From: Candidatus Eisenbergiella stercorigallinarum
Lineage (GTDB): Bacteria; Bacillota; Clostridia; Lachnospirales; Lachnospiraceae
Length of the DNA: 8,715 nt
Direction of reading: 5' to 3'
NCBI GenBank assembly: GCA_019120525.1
Contig: DWUW01000076.1
Coordinates: 1-8,715 of the forward strand
Below, in pieces: positions 1 to 5,357 of the stretch. The position numbers and the translations under genes were made by a program. The notes below the pieces were generated by a model, which ran no database searches, had not been told where the DNA came from, and was given only the letters and a program-made list of their open reading frames with translations. The first letter of the stretch is position 1. The number at the start of each line of letters is the position of its first letter.

Positions 1-388
1 TCCAGGATCCCGTGCTCCTTCCCTTTTCCCCTGCTTCCCGGAACAGAGAAGGCAGCATGCCCGTGATCAGCCCGATGAAAAGACACACGGAAGGATCCGG
101 GTATTTTTCCAGGAAAAAGGCCAGCAGATTGGCAATTCCCAGAAAGCCCACCACACCGCCGATCCCATAAGGGACCAGAAGGGGCACATGGGTCTTAAAA
201 CGGGCGAAGGGATTGGATAAGAACTCCATCGCCGGCTTGTAAACGCCGAATACCACGGCGAGCACGCCGCCCGAAATACCGGGCAGGACCGCGCCAAGGC
301 CGATCAGCGCCCCCTGGATAATGTGATAAATGATCCGAAACGGGCCGGATCCGCTTTCCTGTGCTTTTTTCATTTCCGTATTACTCAT
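1..388 (-). CDS. DUF368 (PopT-type) membrane protein, partial
   Basis: This is the N-terminal 129 residues of a polytopic membrane protein; the rest lies beyond the left edge. After a short polar N-terminus, residues 26-50 read GALIGLGAVLPGISGG followed by VLAVVFGVY, the hallmark of the DUF368 family, and hydrophobic segments at about 68-92 and 103-116 fit its repeated membrane helices. Full members are roughly 270-300 residues. Family knowledge: DUF368 proteins (PopT) return undecaprenyl phosphate across the cytoplasmic membrane for reuse in peptidoglycan and other wall polymer synthesis. The ATG at 388 is chosen because GGAG lies 6 nt upstream; an in-frame ATG at 400 lacks a well-placed ribosome binding site. 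The gene begins 50 nt after the stop of the secreted repeat protein on the same strand with no terminator between, so an operon is likely. The family call is firm; activity of this member is inferred. Confidence 0.9.
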   Translation of the reverse strand, partial: MSNTEMKKAQESGSGPFRIIYHIIQGALIGLGAVLPGISGGVLAVVFGVYKPAMEFLSNPFARFKTHVPLLVPYGIGGVVGFLGIANLLAFFLEKYPDPSVCLFIGLITGMLPSLFREAGEKGRSTGSW

Positions 389-438
389 ATCAGTCTCCAT
401 TTTTTATGATATTATTTTGTCCCCCCATAGATTCAGCC

Positions 439-1476
439 TTATAACCCGATCACGCTGACCGCGTGCATGTATGCGTCCGAACCGCGCGCGCAGACGACCA
501 CAACCTGCCTTCCCTTTACGAGCACCCGGCAGTTGCTGAAGCTGCTTGAAGAATCCAGCCTGAGCTCCATGGTTCCGCCGGCCGTATTCAGATACAGCGT
601 ATTTTCCGTAGATTTGCCATCCACGGTTCCCATCACAGCCGTACTGGCCGACGTATCCACGCTCGCCGCAGACACGCTCTCCTTCTCTCCCACAATACGG
701 GCCGCGTGCAGATACGCGTCCGAACCGCGGTAAAAGGAAACCGTCACCTTCCTTCCCGGCATCAGGACCCTGCCGTTTGAAACATCTGAATCCCCGTCAA
801 TGACAAACTGCATCTCCCCGCCGTCCGTGGAAAGATAGAGCAGGTCGTCCTTCGTACGGTCCGCCACCGTTCCCTTCAGCGTCGTAACGGAAATCCCGTT
901 AATGGTTTCCGTGACCACCGCGGGGGCGGTATCTGAAATACTCACCGCGTGCAGCCAGGCGTCCGAACCTCTCGCGCAGGTGATCTGATAGGTTTCTCCC
1001 GCGACCAGGACCTGGATGCCTTCCAGGTTCGTGGACGAATCCAGCCGGATCTGCATCTCTCCCTGATCCGTATTCAGATACAGGATATCTTCCTTTGTCT
1101 TCCCGCTGATCTCCCCTGTCACCGTAACAGATGTGGAATAGTCTATGGTATTTTCCTTTTCCTGCACGCTGCTTGTGATCTTTGCCGCATGCAGATACCC
1201 GTCCGAACCATGGGTGACGGCGACATAAATCTCCCTTCCCGGCAGCAGGACCTTGCAGGCGCTGGCATCCGTCTCCGAATCCAGGCGGATCTCCATCCTG
1301 CCCTGCGCCGTGGACAGAAGCAGCAGCTCTTCCGTCGTTCCGGACAGGATCTCTCCGGATACGGTAGCGATCACCTCCGCGGCCCTTACCTGCAGAGCGC
1401 CGGCCGGCAGCACGGCCAGAAAAAAGATCATACAGACAAGCGCAGCCGCTCTTTTTCCATTTCTTCTCATCCTCAT
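439..1476 (-). CDS. secreted protein of four tandem OB-like repeats
   Basis: A 345-residue exported protein of unknown function. Residues 1-33 form a classical signal peptide: a basic start (MRMRRNGKR), a hydrophobic core at about 10-28 and a likely AxA-type cleavage around VRA-AE at 30-34. The rest is four copies of a ~63-residue module at about 39-101, 119-181, 200-262 and 281-343, spaced 80-81 residues apart. Each copy has a V/L-x-G-E/T start, an L-Y-L-S/N-T strand, G-x-M-E/Q-I/L-R-L-D, V-L-x-x-G-R, and ends in R/H-G-S-D-A/G-Y/W-L/M-H-A. The protein stops right after the fourth copy, with no LPXTG motif or membrane anchor, so it is probably released or held non-covalently. The pattern resembles small beta-barrel DUF5666-like domains, but that is a tentative reading. 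The start at 1476 is preferred over upstream in-frame starts because GGAGGA lies 6 nt before it and the signal peptide then begins cleanly. It probably shares a transcript with the DUF368 gene. Confidence 0.85.
   Translation of the reverse strand: MRMRRNGKRAAALVCMIFFLAVLPAGALQVRAAEVIATVSGEILSGTTEELLLLSTAQGRMEIRLDSETDASACKVLLPGREIYVAVTHGSDGYLHAAKITSSVQEKENTIDYSTSVTVTGEISGKTKEDILYLNTDQGEMQIRLDSSTNLEGIQVLVAGETYQITCARGSDAWLHAVSISDTAPAVVTETINGISVTTLKGTVADRTKDDLLYLSTDGGEMQFVIDGDSDVSNGRVLMPGRKVTVSFYRGSDAYLHAARIVGEKESVSAASVDTSASTAVMGTVDGKSTENTLYLNTAGGTMELRLDSSSSFSNCRVLVKGRQVVVVCARGSDAYMHAVSVIGL
448..1362 (-). repeat. four-copy intragenic domain repeat
   Basis: Four modules of about 189 nt (1174-1362, 934-1122, 691-879, 448-636) encode the repeated domain of the secreted protein. 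Period is 240-243 nt. The copies are clearly diverged except at the segment coding for the G-S-D-A-Y-L-H-A motif, where the plus-strand string GCGTCCGAACC (or CCGTCCGAACC) recurs at about 478, 717, 959 and 1199. The linkers between modules differ in sequence and composition (for instance Ser/Ala-rich at residues 264-280). This suggests old duplications kept under protein-level selection rather than recent amplification. Confidence 0.85.
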
Positions 1477-1510
1477 GCACGTTCCTCCATCGTTTGTATC
1501 GATCAGGTTC

Positions 1511-1539
1511 ATCATATAATATTTGCCCGTCAAAAGCAA
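1511..1539 (-). promoter_or_regulatory. candidate sigma-A promoter of the secreted repeat protein
   Basis: On the minus strand, TTGCTT (1534-1539) and TATGAT (1511-1516) are separated by 17 bp, placing the start of transcription near 1505 and leaving about a 30-nt leader before the ATG at 1476. The -10 matches 5 of 6 consensus positions but the -35 only 3 of 6, so this is a moderate call made by eye. Confidence 0.35.
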
Positions 1540-1560
1540 CCGCTTTCCCCCATTACGCCG

Positions 1561-1635
1561 GTATTTCTTTCCTGTGCATTTTCGTACGGTCTGCGCAGTA
1601 AATGCGCAGACCTGGCTGAATAGTAACGTATTTCT
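1561..1635 (+). mobile_element. short repeat element copy 1 with 8-bp flanking direct repeats
   Basis: A 59-bp segment (1569-1627) matches 7282-7340, the right half of the complete element further down the window. Over the 60 aligned bases starting one base earlier there are 52 identities, and all eight differences are transitions. It contains a perfect 10-bp stem, GGTCTGCGCA (1588-1597) with TGCGCAGACC (1603-1612) around a GTAAA loop, and ends in AGTAAC like the other copy. The segment is bounded by GTATTTCT at 1561-1568 and again at 1628-1635, the same length of target duplication as the complete copy. The left half of the element is missing here. It lies between the divergent promoters of the secreted protein and the acetyltransferase, upstream of both promoters. 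Confidence 0.6.
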
Positions 1636-1680
1636 GCCGTTTTTCCTTCCTTCTTCAGAGTCAAAATCCGAAAAAAAGCA

Positions 1681-1709
1681 TGGACGCTTCCCCTTTCCTG
1701 CGGTAAAAT
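1681..1709 (+). promoter_or_regulatory. candidate sigma-A promoter of the Eis-like gene
   Basis: TGGACG (1681-1686) and TAAAAT (1704-1709) are 17 bp apart, matching 4 of 6 and 5 of 6 consensus positions. Transcription would start near 1716, giving a leader of about 88 nt before the ATG at 1804. Predicted by eye only. Confidence 0.45.
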
Positions 1710-1803
1710 AAACTTGGTTTCTTTCTTTATCAACGTGTTTTCAGAAGCATCAAAGGGACGAAACGGCGCGCTCCTGCCGCCGCGTTCCGGAATGAAGGAT
1801 TAT

Positions 1804-3090
1804 ATGGAGAAAAAAGAAGACAATGACAACAAACGCATAAACCCGGCGGATACGGCCGATTCCCACGTCTATCTGGAGACGCACGGGGATTTCCGGATGC
1901 GCGAACTGGACAACGACGACCTGGAGCAGTTCAACGCCCTTCTCACCTACGCCTTTCAGGTGACCTCCTACGAGCTCCTCCAGACGGGCTGGCAGCAGGA
2001 TGAATTCATCTCTGCCAAGCGCCCCATGCTGGAGAAGGCCTATGTTCTCGGATGGTTTTACAAGGACCGGCTGGCGTCCATGATCGTGGTCTATTCCATG
2101 AAGGTGAACATCCACGACAATATCATGGAAATGGGCGGCATCACCGGCGTCGCCACCTACCCGGAATATACGGGCAGGGGCCTGATCCATTCCCTGATGC
2201 GCCGGGCCATCAACTACATGCATGAGCAGGAATTCCCGATCTCCTTCCTCTATCCCTATTCCATACCCTTTTACCGGAAGATGGGCTGGGAGATCGTATC
2301 CGACAAGATCACCTTCACCATCCGGGATACCCAGCTGCCGAAGCCCCGTCCGGTGGAAGGCATGGTGGAACGGGTCAGCGAGGACTCGGAGGATTTCCAT
2401 AACGTATATTCCTATTTCGCCGTCCAGCGCCACGGCGCGCTGATCCGCGACAGCCTGGCCTGGGATGAATACTGGCGCTGGGAAAACGACGACATGATCG
2501 TCGCCGTTTATTATAATAAAGAACATAAGCCCCTGGGCTATATCGTCTACTACATCGCGAACGAGATCTTCCATATCAAGGAAATGGTCTATCTGAACAT
2601 CGAAGCCAATTACGGTCTGTGGAATTATATCACCGCCCATTTTTCCATGATCACCCAGGTGGTGGGAGATAACTATTCCGGCGAGCCCATGGCCTACCTG
2701 CTGGAAGACAGCGAGATCACGGAAACCGTATCCCCCTACATCATGGCGCGGATCATCGACGCGGAAGCCTTCCTGCGGGAATATCCCTGGCAGGTCCAGC
2801 CCGAGGATTTCCGCATCCATTTCCGGGTGACGGACGAAATGGCTCCCTGGAACACCGGCGATTATCTGGTCTCCTGGAAGGGCGGCGAGACCCGCTGCGA
2901 ACGGGTGGAAAACAACCAGTCCATCAACGTGGTGGAGCTGGACATCAACACCCTCACCACCATGCTCATGGGCTACAAGCGCCCCAGCTATCTGTACGAG
3001 CACGAAAAAATCCGGACCGAATACTACATGCTCACCTGGCTGGAACGGCTGATCCCGGTGGAAAAGCCTTACTTTTCGGATTATTTTTAA
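1804..3090 (+). CDS. Eis-like GNAT family N-acetyltransferase
   Basis: A 428-residue cytoplasmic acetyl-CoA-dependent N-acetyltransferase of the Eis type, which in characterised members acetylates amines such as aminoglycosides, polyamines or lysine side chains; the substrate here cannot be told. Three parts are expected: an N-terminal GNAT domain (about 30-160), a second GNAT-like domain (about 165-310) and an SCP2-like C-terminal domain (about 320-428). The acetyl-CoA loop is seen as GVATYPEYTGRGLIHSLM at 115-132, and LYPYSIPFYRKMGW at 149-162 matches the Eis segment that holds the catalytic tyrosine, here probably Tyr157. The protein ends in Phe428; in mycobacterial Eis the carboxylate of a C-terminal Phe takes part in catalysis. 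Length fits the family (about 400-420). The ATG at 1804 has AAGGA 4 nt upstream; upstream in-frame starts at 1714 (TTG) and 1792 (ATG) have no good ribosome binding site. It is monocistronic between its own promoter and terminator. Confidence 0.85.
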   Translation: MEKKEDNDNKRINPADTADSHVYLETHGDFRMRELDNDDLEQFNALLTYAFQVTSYELLQTGWQQDEFISAKRPMLEKAYVLGWFYKDRLASMIVVYSMKVNIHDNIMEMGGITGVATYPEYTGRGLIHSLMRRAINYMHEQEFPISFLYPYSIPFYRKMGWEIVSDKITFTIRDTQLPKPRPVEGMVERVSEDSEDFHNVYSYFAVQRHGALIRDSLAWDEYWRWENDDMIVAVYYNKEHKPLGYIVYYIANEIFHIKEMVYLNIEANYGLWNYITAHFSMITQVVGDNYSGEPMAYLLEDSEITETVSPYIMARIIDAEAFLREYPWQVQPEDFRIHFRVTDEMAPWNTGDYLVSWKGGETRCERVENNQSINVVELDINTLTTMLMGYKRPSYLYEHEKIRTEYYMLTWLERLIPVEKPYFSDYF

Positions 3091-3115
3091 ATGCGGACGT
3101 TTCCGGACAGTCAAA

Positions 3116-3160
3116 GGGGCCATCGCGCGGATCTTTCGTGCGATGGCTCCCTGTTTTTTT
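3116..3160 (+). terminator. rho-independent terminator after the Eis-like gene
   Basis: GGGGCCATCGC (3116-3126) pairs with GCGATGGCTCC (3140-3150) with one G-U pair, and the stem can extend inward to a 5-nt loop. It is followed by CTG and seven T residues (3154-3160). It begins 25 nt after the stop codon. In the other direction the hairpin is followed only by a weak T run, so it may help end the convergent minus-strand gene but is built for the plus strand. Confidence 0.9.
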
Positions 3161-3227
3161 CTGTTTGTATTTTTCTGTTTGTCTGATACTCGCAGGCCAT
3201 ATCTCTGTTTTACAGCATTCCTGCGTT

Positions 3228-5093
3228 CTACGGATCCAGCACAGAAATCAGTTCATACACACGCTCCCGGGTAAGCTTCGCCGCCTTCTGCGCGCAGACC
3301 ATCGGCTGCAGGCTGCCGCCTTCAAATTCCGCCCCGGCCTCCCTGACCTGCTGCTCCTTCCATGCGATCCATTCCCTTTCCTCTGTGGTCAGCCTTTCCA
3401 TGGCCTCCGCCTCCTGCGTCTGCGCCAGGGCCTCCCATACCTCATTCAGCATGGAATCCCACAGCTCATACAGTTCCTGGGACTTCACATTGAGGTCCGC
3501 CTGGCTCCGGGAAGCGTTCTCCTGTATATCCCGTTCCAGCGCGTCAGACCTCTCTTGTGTATCCGTCAGCCGGCATTGTACGCTTTCCCTGACATCGCCG
3601 CCGGAGACTTTCCGTTGCAGCGCTTCGCTGTCCGGCGTATCGGAAGAAGGCTCCGTCTCCTTATCCGGCGTATCAAAAGAAGGCTCTGCCTCCTCTGGCA
3701 TCTCCCACTGCTGGGACTGCCAGAATCCTTCCGCCTCCTCCAGCAAAGGCATCAGCGTGCTTTCTCTCCAGTCCTCCGTCTCCGGATATACCACATCCTG
3801 CAGATAACGCCTCCAGTATTCCTCCACGTCCCCGCACTCATAATTTCCGATCCGGTCGTTTCCATGGCGGAATTCCTCATAGGCCGCCTGATACAGCCGT
3901 TCTTCTGTAAATGCGATCCTGTCCGCCTCCCGCTGCGCGCGCCCGTATTCCTCCCAGGTGGTTCCCGCCGCCTCATACGCAGCCTCCAGCTCCGAAAAAT
4001 TGGGCGCGCTTTTTATCATCGCATCCCTTTCGGCGATCCGCGCATCCAGCTCCTCCTCCGTAAGGCCATATCCCATCTGAACCGCGTAGCTATAGCGCTG
4101 CATCCGCTGTGCCAGCTCCTCCCCTGCTGCCTGAAGCGCCTCCTCTTCGGTATCCCAGAGCGGAAGCTGATCCAGCATTTCCATTGCGAACAGCCCCCGC
4201 AGATCCTCCGTATTCGGGGAAACGCCCAGCCCTTCCAGCCGCCGGTTCAGCTCCACGGACTGCCGCAGCCTTTCCTCATCAAAGATCAGCTCCCCGCCTT
4301 CCCCAGAAGGCTCCGCTTCCGCCTGCGTCATGTTCACATAATCCGTGATAAACTCCCCTCCGGTAAAAATCACTCCGTCCGGCTCCTCCACATACCAGGC
4401 CTCTCCGCCTTCCTCCGGCTGGAAAAAGAAAAGATTCGCATGGCTTCCGTTCTCATAGCGCAGGGTGACCACAAGGTAATCCTCTCCCCGCTTTGTCGCC
4501 TCCCACAGGGCCGGATCAAGCGTTTCCAGTCCGCCCAGGCCATCCAGAAAGGCCTGAAATCCTTCTGTCCCGGCAGGAGGATAATCCTTGATCGTGTTGA
4601 TCTGAATGGACGCGACCGGTTCGTCAGGCAGTTCGCGAAAAATGGGCTGGAGCGGATAGGGCACCTCGGATTCCTCCCGGCCTTCCCCTCCGGCTAGGTA
4701 GTCATCCATTGCCTTTTCATAGGGGGCCAGGATCCGCCAGCCCTGAAAGGTAAGACCCGCGCCGACCGCCAGAAGCGTCAGCCAGACAGCGGCGGCGAGG
4801 GGGCCAAACCGCAGCCTGCACGGCTTTTCCAGCAGATATGTTACGATTTCATAGCGGCAGATCTTCACCGTATCCCACAGGAACAAAACGCCGGCCAGTC
4901 CCATCGCAAGCCAGAGCCCTTTGTTGCACCAGAAGGACTCCCTCGGCAGACGCAGAACCTCTTCATCCGTATACATGTCGGTGATCCGGCCGCCGATTCC
5001 CCATACATTCAGGGCTTTCCAGCCAAGCCACAGGCAGATGAACAGACGAAGGAGAAGGAAAATAACAGCCGGAGCATCTGAGCGCTTCTTCAT
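3228..5093 (-). CDS. membrane-anchored protein with LprI-like C-terminal domain
   Basis: A 621-residue protein of unknown function. The N-terminus is KKR followed by three membrane helices at about 10-28, 60-78 and 99-116, which by the positive-inside rule puts the remaining ~500 residues outside the membrane. Residues ~301-450 are helical and acidic, with a pattern recalling the N-terminal chaperone region of SurA/PrsA foldases (E-x-L-A-x-R-x-x-x-Y, then M-G-Y-G-L-T-E-E-E-L); this is a loose resemblance. A Ser/Asp/Thr/Pro linker at about 468-488 holds a small tandem repeat. Residues ~530-618 fit the LprI-like (DUF1311) domain, with LNEVWEAL, EREWI, EAGAEFEGGS (585-594) and AKLTRERVYEL. That domain in proteobacterial LprI inhibits lysozyme, but it is widespread in Firmicutes envelope proteins with no proven role, and the paired cysteines of LprI are mostly absent. 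AAAGGAGG lies 5-6 nt before the ATG at 5093. The gene is convergent to the acetyltransferase and divergent from the ATPase gene. Confidence 0.8.
   Translation of the reverse strand: MKKRSDAPAVIFLLLRLFICLWLGWKALNVWGIGGRITDMYTDEEVLRLPRESFWCNKGLWLAMGLAGVLFLWDTVKICRYEIVTYLLEKPCRLRFGPLAAAVWLTLLAVGAGLTFQGWRILAPYEKAMDDYLAGGEGREESEVPYPLQPIFRELPDEPVASIQINTIKDYPPAGTEGFQAFLDGLGGLETLDPALWEATKRGEDYLVVTLRYENGSHANLFFFQPEEGGEAWYVEEPDGVIFTGGEFITDYVNMTQAEAEPSGEGGELIFDEERLRQSVELNRRLEGLGVSPNTEDLRGLFAMEMLDQLPLWDTEEEALQAAGEELAQRMQRYSYAVQMGYGLTEEELDARIAERDAMIKSAPNFSELEAAYEAAGTTWEEYGRAQREADRIAFTEERLYQAAYEEFRHGNDRIGNYECGDVEEYWRRYLQDVVYPETEDWRESTLMPLLEEAEGFWQSQQWEMPEEAEPSFDTPDKETEPSSDTPDSEALQRKVSGGDVRESVQCRLTDTQERSDALERDIQENASRSQADLNVKSQELYELWDSMLNEVWEALAQTQEAEAMERLTTEEREWIAWKEQQVREAGAEFEGGSLQPMVCAQKAAKLTRERVYELISVLDP
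3631..3693 (-). repeat. 33-bp tandem repeat in the linker
   Basis: Two adjacent copies (3631-3663 and 3664-3693, the second three bases short) begin TCCGGCGTATC and continue AAGAAGGCTC. They encode the repeated residues PS-F/S-DTPD-K/S-E in the extracytoplasmic linker just before the LprI-like part. Near identity points to a recent duplication; copy number may vary between strains. Confidence 0.75.
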
Positions 5094-5184
5094 GACGTCC
5101 TCCTTTCAGGCAGCGTTTCGCCGCTCTTTACGGGGTATTCCAGCGGGTACATGATTTGATTTTATCATGATTTTAGTTCTGAGC

Positions 5185-5213
5185 ATACTATTTTGTTGCG
5201 GTATTGGTGTCCA
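5185..5213 (-). promoter_or_regulatory. candidate promoter of the LprI-domain gene
   Basis: On the minus strand TGGACA (5208-5213, 5 of 6) and TAGTAT (5185-5190, 4 of 6) are separated by 17 bp. Transcription would start near 5178, giving a leader of about 85 nt. The -35 hexamer lies in the right part of a 17-bp palindrome shared with the divergent promoter. Confidence 0.4.
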
Positions 5214-5217
5214 ATAC
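5201..5217. promoter_or_regulatory. 17-bp perfect palindrome, candidate operator
   Basis: GTATTGG-TGT-CCAATAC is a perfect 7-bp inverted repeat with a 3-bp centre. It covers the -35 of the minus-strand promoter and sits 10 bp upstream of the extended -10 of the plus-strand promoter, exactly where a dimeric regulator could control both divergent genes. No regulator gene is in the window, so the protein that would bind is unknown. Confidence 0.5.
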
Positions 5218-5227
5218 TTCGGTAATA

Positions 5228-5236
5228 TGATATAAT
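5228..5236 (+). promoter_or_regulatory. extended -10 promoter of the AAA-ATPase/nuclease gene
   Basis: TGA-TATAAT is a perfect -10 with the extended TG motif. A -35 at 17 bp spacing (TGTCCA, 5208-5213) is poor, which is usual for extended -10 promoters. Transcription should start near 5243, inside the CAGACCGTACG segment, giving a leader of about 115 nt before the ATG at 5358. Confidence 0.6.
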
Positions 5237-5320
5237 CAGACCGTACGAAAACCGGCCGTCAAAGAGCATCCGGTCCATCCTCAGACGCTCCGGATGGCCG
5301 CATGCGGTGACGGTCCGGCC
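5237..5320 (-). repeat. diverged third copy of the repeat element, forming a structured leader
   Basis: CAGACCGTACGAAAAC (5237-5252), then 13 unrelated bases, then GCATCCGGTCCATC (5266-5279) matches the reverse complement of the complete element (7266-7308) with one mismatch in each block and identical spacing. Downstream the bases can fold: CATCCGG (5267-5273) with CCGGATG (5290-5296), the palindrome CCGCATGCGG (5298-5307), and an outer pairing of GGCCGTC (5254-5260) with GACGGTC (5309-5315) including one G-U. The copy is cut at 5237, right after TATAAT, and the rest of the leader no longer resembles the element. As the leader of the ATPase gene it may affect its expression. Confidence 0.45.
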
Positions 5321-5357
5321 AGGAGCTGCGCTGTCACGAAATCAGAAGGAGAATCAC

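Noticed and set aside
899..1480. Minus-strand ORF of 193 codons overlapping the secreted protein gene
   Set aside because: It is the same strand in another frame of the repeat protein; the apparent repeats in it are only echoes of the real ones, with no signal peptide.
1525..1533. TTGACG on the minus strand as a -35 for the secreted protein gene
   Set aside because: The available -10 like hexamers are much closer than 15 bp, and at 17 bp spacing there is no match.
1750..3123. Long minus-strand ORF of 457 codons
   Set aside because: Antisense shadow of the Eis-like gene; its composition (many His, Val, Asp) mirrors the sense codons and no family is recognised.
3154..3183. 15-bp near-tandem TTTTTCTGTTTGT repeat after the terminator
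   Set aside because: Low-complexity T-rich DNA; no sign of function.
3138..4697. Long plus-strand ORF of 519 codons
   Set aside because: It is antisense to the LprI-domain gene, which has a ribosome binding site, membrane helices and a recognisable domain. The plus frame is rich in Leu/Arg/Pro/His with no recognisable domain, as expected of a shadow.
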